The notes under the pieces: generated by a model
The model's database searches: none
Told to the model about the DNA's origin: nothing
Seen by the model: the letters and a program-made list of their open reading frames with translations, nothing else
Assembly: GCA_030613145.1 (NCBI GenBank)
Contig: JAUWMM010000002.1
Location: 1 to 21,204, forward strand
DNA length: 21,204 nt
Direction of reading: 5' to 3'
DNA from: Desulfobacterales bacterium
Lineage (GTDB): Bacteria > Desulfobacterota > Desulfobacteria > Desulfobacterales > C00003060
Shown: in pieces, positions 1 to 7,806 of the stretch
How the letters are laid out: every line of letters begins with the position of its first letter
How positions within the stretch are numbered: the first letter of the stretch is position 1
Position numbers and translations under genes: made by a program

Positions 1-2224
1 AAAAGACGCCGCTGACAATGCGGGTGCTCCCCTCAATTCCCTTAAAGAACAAGTACGATAGCCCCCCTCGTGTGCTGACGCGCTCCCCCCTGCTGTGCCA
101 GAACTTTGCCCAACGACCGCTGTCGCCATACACATAGCCAATGATCCCCTTGCGAGTTTGTTCATCTTCAACTACAAACCTGCAACCGCACATCATCCGT
201 TCGCCTCGCGCGTAGGTTTGAACCACTTCTGTAGGAATGGTGTAGAAGTTGCCGTAACTGTCGCGTGCCAACAAGTCAAACCTATCTCCCTGTGCAATCG
301 GTATGTGAGGCTTGAGAACAAGCCCGACGCCATCGAGCGACAAATCAGATGTCTTGCATCTGTATTGATCGCCGGTTTGTGGAATCCGTATGGTGACGTC
401 TTCTTCGGTATAGATCCTGTGCTGGCGGCGGACCTGTCGCCTTTCCCAGACAATACCGAGACAAAGAAGGATAAGCACTATGTTAAAAGCTGACCACGCA
501 GAGCACACGATGATTGCATCATGCTCCAGAGGATAATGAAACCATCGCAAGATAGTCAGTGGTATCCCCACTGTGGTCAGGAGCAGGACAAGATAGAAAG
601 GAGTAGACAACGGACTTAGAAAATCATCGCTGAGTGTTCTCGATTTTGGCGTGACCTTGAACTTGGGTGACTTTGGCCGGAATACGGCGCTCAGCACAGC
701 CGGAATATTGAAAAAACCCTGGGCGGTTTCGTAAAGTTCTGAGAAGAACGGATGCCGGACATGACCGAACATGTAGTTGCTTAGGAGGTATACTCCAACG
801 ATATGCGGGCCGGTGTAGGCGAGTATCTGGAGCAAGGAGGCGTTATAGACCTTGAGACCGAAGATCAGGTACGCTAATGGCGCCAGCACAAATATGATTC
901 GGGCCAAGCCGAAAAACCAGAACAGGCATGAATTAAAATAACAGAGTCTCTGATGAAAACTCAATTTTTTGAAAAAGAGCGGGTTTTTCAGCCTAAAAAT
1001 CTGAACCATGCCCTGAGCCCACCGAGTTCGTTGCAAAACAAAGTCCGTAAATGTCTCCGGAGAAAGTCCGCAGATCATGGGCCTTGAGACATATGCGCTC
1101 TTGTATCCCCTGCCGTGCAATGTGAGGGAGGTCTCAGCGTCCTCTGTGATGGTATCGTGTGCAAGCCCTCCGATTTCCGCAAGATGCTTGCGGCGCAAAA
1201 CGCCGGCCGATCCGCAGAAAAACGACGAATTCCAGAAATCAAGTGCAGGCTGTATCGCCCTGTAAAACATCTCATTTTCACCGGGGCTATTGAGGAAGGT
1301 ACCCAGGTTTTTTTCAACTGGATCGGGATTGATAAAAAAATGAGGAGTTTGCACCAGGAAAAGATCTTCATCCTCCATGAAGAATCCAACTATATTCTTA
1401 AGGATGTCTCTGGTAGGGACATGGTCGCAGTCAAGCATGAGAATGAGGTCTCCGCAGCTCTCCTTGGATCCTTTGTCCGGGCACCTGAAATCGTCGGGCA
1501 AGGGGAATTCTTTGGGGCCTGTGCAGAACAGCGCGTGAGAAATGTTTCCCGCCTTGGCATGAATATTCCTTTGCCTGGTCATGTAGTTTACGCCCAGTGA
1601 CCCGGCTAGTGACTTGAGCTTTTCTTGCCGATCCCGGGCCTTCCCGGCCTTTTTCGGATCAGGGTCTTTCAGCTTCTCTAACGTGCCGCCGTCGTCCAGG
1701 ATATAAATATTCAGTTTCTCTTTGGGATAGTCGATATGGGTACAGGCGGTTGCGGTGACAGCGACAATCTCCTCGGGCTCGTTGTAGGTAGGAATAAAAA
1801 CGTCCACCGAAGGAAGGTCCGGGTCATTCAGGTCTACTGGGATGAGTTCTCGGTGAATCGGAAAGATATTGGCGAACATCCCCAGCACATTCAGGATGAT
1901 ACAGTATGACTCGGCTATATAAAGGGCTGCCATGGCCCAAAAGCTCCAGAAGTCGGGAAAGTACAGAGTATCAAAGGTGCGGAAGAACCAGTACCTTGAA
2001 GTAAGAAAGAAGCAGAAAAACATAAATATGATTCTTTGAACGGCTTTGTTAGGAAAGAAATCCCTCTGCAGAATAACCAGAGCAAAGACTATACCCCATC
2101 CCAGCAACATCTGTGTCTTCAAATCAAGGTATGTTGAAGTTCCATAAATGAACAAAAAAATATACAGTATAAGGGGTATAGTAAGAAAAGTGAGTGATGA
2201 TTTTGAAAAAAGCAAGCTCTTCAT
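1..2224 (-). CDS. bcsA: Cellulose synthase catalytic subunit (UDP-forming), 3' end beyond window
   Basis: Inner-membrane processive family-2 glycosyltransferase that polymerises UDP-glucose into beta-1,4-glucan and extrudes it, activated by cyclic di-GMP. One frame is open from ATG 2224 to the left edge (741 codons). An in-frame TGA lies 20 codons upstream and this is the first ATG after it; no clear Shine-Dalgarno is seen. Visible: N-terminal hydrophobic segments, the DDG aspartates (about residue 177), DCD (265-267), the HAKAGN motif, TED (about 360-362), QRTRW (398-402, the QxxRW signature), the gating-loop motif FKVTPK (about 525), more membrane segments, and a PilZ domain with an RRQVRRQ arginine cluster near 595-604 and a DLSLDG motif near 627. 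The protein is nearly complete compared with known BcsA (about 790-870 residues). No bcsB or other partner is visible; it would have to lie left of the window. BcsA is favoured over other glycosyltransferase-2 synthases because of PilZ and the TPHFF motif. Confidence 0.93.
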   Translation of the reverse strand, partial: MKSLLFSKSSLTFLTIPLILYIFLFIYGTSTYLDLKTQMLLGWGIVFALVILQRDFFPNKAVQRIIFMFFCFFLTSRYWFFRTFDTLYFPDFWSFWAMAALYIAESYCIILNVLGMFANIFPIHRELIPVDLNDPDLPSVDVFIPTYNEPEEIVAVTATACTHIDYPKEKLNIYILDDGGTLEKLKDPDPKKAGKARDRQEKLKSLAGSLGVNYMTRQRNIHAKAGNISHALFCTGPKEFPLPDDFRCPDKGSKESCGDLILMLDCDHVPTRDILKNIVGFFMEDEDLFLVQTPHFFINPDPVEKNLGTFLNSPGENEMFYRAIQPALDFWNSSFFCGSAGVLRRKHLAEIGGLAHDTITEDAETSLTLHGRGYKSAYVSRPMICGLSPETFTDFVLQRTRWAQGMVQIFRLKNPLFFKKLSFHQRLCYFNSCLFWFFGLARIIFVLAPLAYLIFGLKVYNASLLQILAYTGPHIVGVYLLSNYMFGHVRHPFFSELYETAQGFFNIPAVLSAVFRPKSPKFKVTPKSRTLSDDFLSPLSTPFYLVLLLTTVGIPLTILRWFHYPLEHDAIIVCSAWSAFNIVLILLCLGIVWERRQVRRQHRIYTEEDVTIRIPQTGDQYRCKTSDLSLDGVGLVLKPHIPIAQGDRFDLLARDSYGNFYTIPTEVVQTYARGERMMCGCRFVVEDEQTRKGIIGYVYGDSGRWAKFWHSRGERVSTRGGLSYLFFKGIEGSTRIVSGVF

Positions 2225-2545
2225 GACTGCATTACGGCAAACCGATCGTATTGGCGTCAAGGCATCCCGCTTGAAGCACGTTCAAGCAATACGGACTAAG
2301 CACTCGTTAATTCGAGGCGGCTATAACGCGTTCTTGGTGTCCCCAACCCCTATTGGTTCGACATCTCTTCTCTATATTAGATCTCGTCAAAATGACCTTA
2401 TCTCTTTAATAAAAGCTGGTAACGTACAAATAAGCATTTGTTCACGCTGAACATCCCAAGAAGTGTCTTCCCCCAAAATGTGTATTCTGAAGAAGCAGCC
2501 TGAATCATATTAAGTTGATGCAAGAATCATGCAATTCACTTGCTT

Positions 2546-2912
2546 AAAAGCTGTTCAAAACCCTTTGACGACTCCATTTTGGCCATTTTTGCTAAAAATT
2601 CTTAGTGCTTCGATTCAAAATACGGCCACATATTTTGACAAATCAGATTGAAAGAAATGCTCACTCCATTCGGCCTGAGCTCATGACCAAAGGCAGCACT
2701 AAGTCCTGAGTAAATAAATTCGTCATCGAATTTATGAATCGAAGGACTTAGCGAAGCAACGTCTTAAAAATTGTAACTGTTTGAGGTCGTTAGCCCGAGT
2801 ATTACAATTTTAGCCCTCCAGGGCGTAGGCCCCACGGGCCGGAGGCGAAGTGAGCATAGAACTTTCAAAAATGGACAAACTGACCAAGGAAAAGGGTTTT
2901 GAAACAGCTTCT
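2546..2912. mobile_element. MITE-like fold-back element, copy A (long form)
   Basis: The ends are inverted repeats: the left end begins AAAAGCTGTTCAAAACCC, and the right end read in reverse complement begins AGAAGCTGTTTCAAAACCC. About 65 bp at the right end is roughly 85% identical (by eye) to the left end of the 6389-6564 element, in the opposite orientation. Inside is a strong hairpin (arms CTAAGTCCT 2699-2707 and AGGACTTAG 2743-2751, inner arms ATAAATTCG 2714-2722 and CGAATTTAT 2727-2735), then an AAAATTGTAA/TTACAATTTT pair and a GC-rich nested hairpin near 2813-2847. No transposase is encoded, so mobilisation in trans is inferred. No clean target duplication is seen at this copy. Confidence 0.6.
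2699..2751. repeat. 53-nt near-palindromic hairpin inside fold-back element A
   Basis: Outer arms CTAAGTCCT and AGGACTTAG are perfect complements, and so are inner arms ATAAATTCG and CGAATTTAT around a TCAT loop. The two blocks are separated by an imperfect 6-7 nt internal loop. The structure is symmetrical, so it would form on either strand. No T-run follows, so it is not called a terminator. Confidence 0.7.
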
Positions 2913-3119
2913 AGAAATATCGGCATAGATTCTAAACGGTTAGCTCAAGAGAGGTGGGGACGGATTAAGATTGATGGAAGGAAATGTATAGACAGTAATA
3001 CATAAGTTACGAGGATTAAAAAATCAGGTTTTTCTCCAGATTAGCGGTTAAAATTGGTCACTACGTGGAACAGATCGAAGATGATGTTGGCCTGAGGCAG
3101 TTTTTTAACGGCTTTTGGT

Positions 3120-4643
3120 CTACCGAAACACGCGATAGTCTACACCGTATTTCTTGGCTTTGTAGACGAACTTTCGCTCGGTTGTTTGAAGCAACTCGGC
3201 AGCCTTTGCCATATTGCCACGTGTGCTTTTTAGAGCGTCGGCAATCATCTCACGTTCCAGGTTTACCACGGCGTCTTCCAAGGATATGCCCGGCAGCGTA
3301 TCGGACTCTTCTGCTGTCTGCAAAGTCGGGGGCAGGTGATAACCGTGGACAACACCTTCCTCGCAAAGCAAAACGGCCCGCTCGATACAGTTTTCAAGTT
3401 CTCGCACATTGCCCGGCCAGTGGTACTGTATGAGCATATCGATAACAGGTGTGGATAAGCGGCGAATGTCTTTTTGATTCTCCTTGGCATATCTTTCTAA
3501 AAAGAAGTCGGCCAGGAGCAGGACATCGGTCTTGCGCTCTCTCAATGGCGGCATATAGATGGGAAAGACATTCAATCTATAATAAAGGTCACCCCGAAAA
3601 ATTTCTTCCTCCACAGCCTTTTCCAGGTTCTTGTTGGTGGCTGCTATAATGCGGACGTCTGCTTTTATGGTCTCGTATCCGCCCACACGTTCGAACTCCT
3701 TTTCCTGAAGGACACGCAGGAGTTTCGCCTGAACCTCCAAGCCCATGGAGCCGATTTCATCCAAAAAGACGGTCCCCTTGTTGGCCAGTTCGAATTTTCC
3801 CCGTTTTTGCCGAATCGCCCCGGTAAAGGCCCCTTTTTCCTGCCCGAACAGCTCGCTTTCAATAAGGTTGGAGGGCAAGGCTGCACAGTTTATTTTCACA
3901 AAGGGATTCCTGGATCTCAGACTGTTGTAATGGATGGCGTTGGCGGCCAACTCCTTTCCTGTACCGCTCTCTCCTCTGATCAACACCGTGGCATTACTCT
4001 TTGATACCTGGGAGATCATTTGAAAGACCTCCCGCATCTTATTGCTGTTTCCGATGATATTGGTAATGTGAAACTTGTTGGCAAGCTCTTGTTGAAGTCG
4101 CCGGTTTTCTTCTCTTAACTGTTCTCTTTCTAATTGGATGGTCTCCAGATTAGTGACATGCCGAGCAATCATTGTGGCAATGATGGAAAGAAGCCTTTTC
4201 CCATCTTTCAACGAGAAAGATTCGTCAAAGGGCCGATCAACGCTCAAGGCCCCAATAACCTGGTTGCCCTTCTTGACAGGGGCACAGATGAAGGAAAGTT
4301 CCTGGTCCTGAACCGCCTTTCTTGTTGCAGTACGGTTTAAAAACAGGGGCTCTTCACTGATCTTTGCTACCGCGAAGGCCTTGCCGGTTTGGATGACACG
4401 ACCTGTAACGCCCTCTCCCAACCTGTATTTTCCTCTTTCCATCGCAGCCCTGGACAAACCGTGGGCTACCTGGATGCTAATCTCGTCGCGCAGGGGATTA
4501 AGAATCGAAATGGTCCCCCGAACCATATCCATTGAATTGGAAAGAATTTCCAAAACCTTATAGAGAGATTTTTTGAGTTCCAGGGTTACATTAAGGGCTT
4601 TGCTGATTTCATAAAGAAGAGTGACTTTTTCGATCTGTTTCAT
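3120..4643 (-). CDS. NifA-like sigma-54-dependent activator (GAF-AAA+-Fis HTH)
   Basis: Bacterial enhancer-binding protein that remodels sigma-54 RNA polymerase by ATP hydrolysis. Numbering from a possible TTG start at 4655 (511 residues): GAF sensor domain about 12-170, a short coiled linker 172-193, then the AAA+ domain with Walker A GESGTGKE (228-235), the sigma-54-contacting GAFTGA loop (275-280), Walker B VFLDEI (296-301), an arginine region RGDLYYRLN, and a Fis-type helix-turn-helix near 478-502. Length and layout match NifA-type regulators, but no nif genes are in the window, so the target is unknown and no symbol is given. ATG 4643 is chosen over TTG 4655; neither has a good Shine-Dalgarno. 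It lies only 45 bp after the flavoprotein-ArsC fusion gene, so co-transcription is likely. There is no phospho-receiver domain, so the GAF domain probably senses a small ligand or redox state. Confidence 0.88.
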   Translation of the reverse strand: MKQIEKVTLLYEISKALNVTLELKKSLYKVLEILSNSMDMVRGTISILNPLRDEISIQVAHGLSRAAMERGKYRLGEGVTGRVIQTGKAFAVAKISEEPLFLNRTATRKAVQDQELSFICAPVKKGNQVIGALSVDRPFDESFSLKDGKRLLSIIATMIARHVTNLETIQLEREQLREENRRLQQELANKFHITNIIGNSNKMREVFQMISQVSKSNATVLIRGESGTGKELAANAIHYNSLRSRNPFVKINCAALPSNLIESELFGQEKGAFTGAIRQKRGKFELANKGTVFLDEIGSMGLEVQAKLLRVLQEKEFERVGGYETIKADVRIIAATNKNLEKAVEEEIFRGDLYYRLNVFPIYMPPLRERKTDVLLLADFFLERYAKENQKDIRRLSTPVIDMLIQYHWPGNVRELENCIERAVLLCEEGVVHGYHLPPTLQTAEESDTLPGISLEDAVVNLEREMIADALKSTRGNMAKAAELLQTTERKFVYKAKKYGVDYRVFR

Positions 4644-4688
4644 CTCTACACCCAAATGGATAGCTTACCTATTGCATTGCAGGCATTC

Positions 4689-5660
4689 TTATACGTCCTG
4701 TTTCTCTATAAGTCTTCTAACCCTTTTTTCTACATCATCTCTTACCTTACGCATAAATTCAATTGGCTTACCGGCAGGGTCAGGCACTGACCACTCTTGA
4801 TTGCGCGCTCCAGGAAAATGGGGGCACGCTTCTTCACAGCCCATGGATATTATCAAATCTGGTTTTACTACTGAGGCAGCTTCCTGAATCGACTTTGGTT
4901 TGCGAAAGGCCATGTCTATACCCTTTTCGCTCATGACCTCATCCACGAGTGGATTGATTTGTTGAGCCGGCGCACTTCCTGCGCTTTCAACTTCTATCTT
5001 GTCCCCGGAGTGATACTGTGCAAAGGCACTGGCCATCTGGCTGCGGCAAGCGTTTTCTGTGCAAACGAAGAGGATCTTTTTTCTGTTTAGAAGGGGGGTT
5101 ACGAGGTTCCTGGCCTTTTCCTTTGCATCTGCCAGGGCTGTGGGGTGCTTTTTTATTTCTCCTGCTTTTTCGATTTGTCTATAAGTAAGGCTGCCATCGA
5201 AACTCGCCCCAACCGCATCGAAGAAGTACTTGGCCGTAAGACTAACGCCATCAAAAAGGTTTTTTCCCTTCGTGGCCCCCAAGGACAATAAAAAACCGCG
5301 CCTCCACTTTTGGCCCGGATCGACAAGCTTGAGCACATATCTCCTTGCCCACAGGGCTTGAGAACGATCTATGAGGGTTTTCATCTGAGCGGTGAAGCCA
5401 TAAAAAAATATTGGGGTTGCCATAACAATGATGTCTGCCTGGCGAAGCAAAGAGTAAATCTGCTGCATGTAGTCATCAATGGAACAAAAACCCTCTTTTT
5501 CGCAGGTGCCACATTCCTGACAAGGGGAGATATTCTTTCGGGCCACGTCCATATACTTTGTACGGGCACCAAGCCTTGCGGCCTCAGTGAGAAAATTGGA
5601 AAGGAGAATGCTGGTGTTTCCTTTGGTACGAGGACTTCCTTGTAATCCGAGGACAAACAT
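4689..5660 (-). CDS. Iron-sulfur flavoprotein-like domain fused to ArsC/LMW-phosphatase-type arsenate reductase
   Basis: Two-domain protein of 323 residues. Residues 1-190 are a flavodoxin-like NAD(P)H-dependent FMN reductase: GSPRTKGNTS (8-17) binds FMN phosphate, and C47, C50, C53 and C59 form a CX2CX2CX5C pattern, within the compact cysteine motif of iron-sulfur flavoproteins. Residues about 193-323 are an ArsC/low-molecular-weight tyrosine phosphatase domain: P-loop CTENACR (C200 to R206, CX5R), later cysteines C275 and C279 in MGCEEACP, and the acid loop VPDPAG with D294. A likely role is arsenate or phosphoryl reduction with an attached electron supply (inference). No ars transporter or ArsR is nearby. 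The start is ATG 5660, which gives the family's N-terminus; no clear Shine-Dalgarno is seen. A perfect 12-bp palindrome lies 75 bp upstream. The gene heads a probable pair with the NifA-like activator. A protein tyrosine phosphatase function is the main alternative. Confidence 0.85.
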   Translation of the reverse strand: MFVLGLQGSPRTKGNTSILLSNFLTEAARLGARTKYMDVARKNISPCQECGTCEKEGFCSIDDYMQQIYSLLRQADIIVMATPIFFYGFTAQMKTLIDRSQALWARRYVLKLVDPGQKWRRGFLLSLGATKGKNLFDGVSLTAKYFFDAVGASFDGSLTYRQIEKAGEIKKHPTALADAKEKARNLVTPLLNRKKILFVCTENACRSQMASAFAQYHSGDKIEVESAGSAPAQQINPLVDEVMSEKGIDMAFRKPKSIQEAASVVKPDLIISMGCEEACPHFPGARNQEWSVPDPAGKPIEFMRKVRDDVEKRVRRLIEKQDV

Positions 5661-5734
5661 TGAAAGGCGTCAATGGGGCAGACCCCAATACGACCGCTCC
5701 TCCCCGCAGGGCAAACAAGGCGGGGGCACTGCTT

Positions 5735-5746
5735 CACTCTAGAGTG
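5735..5746. promoter_or_regulatory. Perfect 12-bp palindrome upstream of the flavoprotein-ArsC gene
   Basis: CACTCTAGAGTG is its own reverse complement and sits 75 bp before the start codon of the fusion gene, between it and the end of the stress-protein gene. It could be an operator. A palindrome of this size can occur by chance, and no regulator is assigned. Confidence 0.25.
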
Positions 5747-5799
5747 CTTTATGGGCGGGAAGCAGGCTGTTCAAGTTTAGATTGAAAGGTGGTTCTTGG

Positions 5800-6273
5800 T
5801 CAGTCCACGACAACGACAGAGACTCTTTTCGCAAGTTGAACAATTTTATTGGAAACACTGCCGAGCAAAAACCGCTTGATCCCTGAAAGACCCCTTCTTC
5901 CTATAACAAGGGTAGTGTACTTCCCCTGCTCAGCCTCTTTCAAAATGTCTCTGGAAATACCTACTTTCTTTTTGCGAATCTTGACGGCTATGTTCTTCGG
6001 AGGGAAACCGCCTTTGACCAAGGCCCGCTTGGCCTTCTCCATGAATACCTTCACGCTATCTTTCTTTGTGTCCTCTATGGCGCAAAATGTTTTTCTGCTC
6101 TGTTTAAATAGAGGCGTAAGGGTGGGGCTGTCAAGTCCACAGGCTGCCGTAACGTCCGGCAATACGCTAAATAGCGTAACTGAGCTGGTCTTCTCCATAC
6201 CTTGTGCAACATAGTTAACCGCTTTCATGGAATTTTTCGATTCATCGACAGCGACCAAAATCTTCTTTGCCAT
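5800..6273 (-). CDS. Universal stress protein (UspA family, ATP-binding type)
   Basis: Cytoplasmic single-domain Usp protein, 157 residues. ATG 6273 is chosen because AGGAGAGG lies just upstream and the protein then begins MAKKILVAVDES, the usual first strand; a GTG at 6306 would add 11 residues that look like untranslated leader. The C-terminal part has GRRG followed nine residues later by GS, the G2xG9G(S/T) ATP-binding signature. A longer loop after the first helices (about 50-80, with two cysteines) resembles Desulfobacterota members of the family. A sigma-70-like promoter lies at 6318-6345. The role in stress tolerance is general to the family; no specific function can be read. Confidence 0.88.
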   Translation of the reverse strand: MAKKILVAVDESKNSMKAVNYVAQGMEKTSSVTLFSVLPDVTAACGLDSPTLTPLFKQSRKTFCAIEDTKKDSVKVFMEKAKRALVKGGFPPKNIAVKIRKKKVGISRDILKEAEQGKYTTLVIGRRGLSGIKRFLLGSVSNKIVQLAKRVSVVVVD

Positions 6274-6317
6274 TTGTCCTCTCCTTTCTTGGTAAAAAGT
6301 CCTCACCTTAATGCATC

Positions 6318-6345
6318 TTTATCAGCATAACGCGCTAAATGTCAA
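6318..6345 (-). promoter_or_regulatory. Sigma-70-type promoter for the universal stress protein gene
   Basis: On the minus strand a perfect TTGACA (6340-6345) is followed after a 16-nt spacer by GATAAA (6318-6323, four of six matches to the -10 consensus). Transcription would start near 6311, about 38 nt before the start codon. Confidence 0.5.
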
Positions 6346-6388
6346 GGACAAAGACGCTTGGGCGTTGACCTCAAGTGGGTATTACCTA

Positions 6389-6564
6389 TAAGCTGTTTCA
6401 AAACCCTGTTCCTTGGTCTGTATAGCCATTTTTGAAAAGTTCTAAGCTCGCTTAGCTAACATTGTAAATCTTGACAATTATAACTTTTTGAAGCTTTGCT
6501 TTGCTATAATATTGTTGGAAAAATCTTAAAAGTTGAGTCGACAAAGAGCTTTGAAATAGCTTCT
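6389..6564. mobile_element. MITE-like fold-back element, copy B (short form)
   Basis: The left end AAGCTGTTTCAAAACCCT and the right end AGAGCTTTGAAATAGCTT are imperfect inverted repeats. The first 65 bp or so matches the inverted right end of the 2546-2912 element, including the CCTTGGTC and CCATTTTTGAAA blocks. The right end shares CTTTG(A/T)CGACTC with the other element's left end. The centre is much shorter, so it looks like an internally deleted relative. CTAT flanks both sides (just before AAGCTG and just after AGCTT), a possible 4-bp target duplication. No coding capacity. Confidence 0.6.
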
Positions 6565-6645
6565 ATGGCTTCCTCAACAGTATTGAATTACTCACTACAG
6601 AGCCCGATCTCGTGGCCATAACATCCGCTACGCCTAAACACGCTG

Positions 6646-7449
6646 CTAGTGAAGAACAGGCCTTTCTTTCTTTAAGACAGCTTCTTTCAAAAACTGAAAG
6701 ACCCAGTACCCTTCTGCGTCCGGTTCTATTTCACCTATGGCAACTTCGGAGATTACCACCTGTTCAACAGGATCGTTCACAGGCACTGTTCTTTTGATTA
6801 ATCTAAGGATGTTCATTCTATCGTTGTACATAACGATGGGGCCAAAGATTTCCCTTCCGCCTTCTGCCTCATGGTGAGAACCGAACATAACATAGTCATT
6901 CACCAGCACAGCCGCCGGCACTGATTCGTAACCCAGAAGCTCGACAAAGAGATCCAGGGTTTCCATGACTGCCTCGGAATCTCCTCTGGTAAGTGCATCA
7001 ATCCCATCATTGCCCATTTCTTCTATGTCACTTTCATTAAAGCGAAGGTCAAGCAGATCCAAAGCGCGGTCGTGCACGTAGCGGAGAGCATCTCGACCTT
7101 TGCACATTAGAATGTCCGAGTCGTTTAATATTTTAATAATGTTTCGAATGCTTATCATTTCTTTCAATTCGGGACTTTTGCGCAATGTCACATCATCAAG
7201 GGTAGTTTTGTGGTAAAGGGGGAGTTCGTTATCCAGCACAAGTATCTCCCCTATGTCAGGCTCAAGTTGTCGAAAATAGATCTCAAGGTCTCTTCGTTTT
7301 TCCAGGACAAAAGGACTCAACGAAAGAAGCCTCCGCATGGTTTCTTTATCCACCTTACGAGGGCTTCCAGGCGATCCGATGGACGGCGACACGGTCTTTG
7401 AAATTCTGTCTATCAACATCTTTTTTTTTAGATTGTCTTTAAATGACAT
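6646..7449 (-). CDS. Conserved-looking protein of unknown function
   Basis: A 267-residue soluble protein that I do not recognise. ATG 7449 is chosen because GGAGG lies five bases upstream; a start at 7464 would add five residues and overlap that Shine-Dalgarno. The N-terminus is basic (KDNLKKKMLIDRISK), followed by a Ser/Pro/Gly-rich linker. The rest is mixed alpha/beta and acidic, with no signal peptide, membrane segment or cysteine cluster. It lies divergent from the pcm cluster, with fold-back element B downstream. Codon use looks like the neighbours, and the lack of stops over 267 codons together with the good ribosome site makes it a real gene. No function is assigned. Confidence 0.8.
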   Translation of the reverse strand: MSFKDNLKKKMLIDRISKTVSPSIGSPGSPRKVDKETMRRLLSLSPFVLEKRRDLEIYFRQLEPDIGEILVLDNELPLYHKTTLDDVTLRKSPELKEMISIRNIIKILNDSDILMCKGRDALRYVHDRALDLLDLRFNESDIEEMGNDGIDALTRGDSEAVMETLDLFVELLGYESVPAAVLVNDYVMFGSHHEAEGGREIFGPIVMYNDRMNILRLIKRTVPVNDPVEQVVISEVAIGEIEPDAEGYWVFQFLKEAVLKKERPVLH

Positions 7450-7543
7450 GTCATCCTCCGTCATTGGTCATTGGTTGTCGGTTATAAGGCGTATTATGGA
7501 TATCATAAGAGTCGCCTCACGTAAACCGCAAACGCCCTTCTCC

Positions 7544-7572
7544 TTGACTCCAAGTGCCTATTCTGATACAAA
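7544..7572 (+). promoter_or_regulatory. Sigma-70-type promoter for the nitroreductase stub, pcm and DUF368 genes
   Basis: TTGACT (7544-7549) and TACAAA (7567-7572) are separated by exactly 17 nt. The predicted start near 7579 leaves a leader of about 24 nt before ATG 7603. This is the only clear promoter upstream of pcm. Confidence 0.5.
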
Positions 7573-7602
7573 ATTTTGTCACGTTTCAGAGTGGAGAGAC
7601 CA

Positions 7603-7806
7603 ATGGATCTTTACGAAGCAATCATGGGCCGTAAAAGTATTCGCAAGTTCAAACCAGATCATGCCCCCAAAGAAGTTCCGGAGAGGATCTTTGAAATGGC
7701 CACATGGGCCCCATCTGGGATGAACCCGCAGATTATGCAGCCATTCAGAATCTTTTGCTGTCCGCCCCGTATCTTGCATCATCTTCCTTTATATGAGGTC
7801 TTGTAG
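7603..7806 (+). pseudogene. N-terminal stub of a nitroreductase-family gene
   Basis: ATG 7603 is preceded by GGAGAG at good spacing and opens a 67-residue frame. Residues 1-43 look like the N-terminus of an FMN-dependent nitroreductase: MDLYEAIMGRKSIRKF, then ATWAPSGMNPQ, which corresponds to the WAPSGxNxQPW flavin-contacting segment. After that the sequence becomes unrelated (IMQPFRIFCCPPRILHH) and stops at 7806, whereas full nitroreductases are about 170-220 residues. The FMN-binding and dimer core is therefore missing and the product cannot be an active enzyme. Its TAG overlaps the GTG start of pcm (TAGTG), so translation of the stub may now couple into pcm. Confidence 0.75.

Larger units (their letters stand above)
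2225..3119. other. Gene-poor intergenic region, about 900 bp
   Basis: No convincing protein gene is seen. The reading frame at 2148-2450 (+) overlaps the start of bcsA and has no recognisable motifs. The stretch contains a 367-bp inverted-repeat element (2546-2912) with nested hairpins, described separately. Outside it there is only a short nested inverted repeat near 2244-2293 (CGTATTG and CAATACG arms with a CTTGAA/TTCAAG hairpin inside). Confidence 0.6.

Noticed and set aside
193..1600. Several open frames of 60-160 codons on both strands within 1-1600
   Set aside because: All are shadows of bcsA, whose single frame carries every catalytic motif across the region.
2148..2450. 100-residue open frame on the plus strand
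   Set aside because: It overlaps the start of bcsA on the other strand, has no ribosome site or recognisable motif, and its composition does not look protein-like.
2699..2751. Considered as a transcription terminator for a neighbouring gene
   Set aside because: No T-run follows on either strand and it is several hundred bases from any stop codon; it belongs to the fold-back element.
2871..3005. 44-codon frame beginning MDKLTKEKGFETASRNIGID that runs out of fold-back element A
   Set aside because: The start is inside the repeat arm, there is no Shine-Dalgarno and no family match; most likely chance, though it reads fairly protein-like.
5381..5737. Minus-strand frame from GTG 5737 with ferredoxin-like cysteines (CPAGRSGRIGVCPIDAF)
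   Set aside because: Only about 25 codons precede the flavoprotein start; the rest overlaps that gene in another frame with no sensible sequence. A decayed ferredoxin fragment cannot be excluded.
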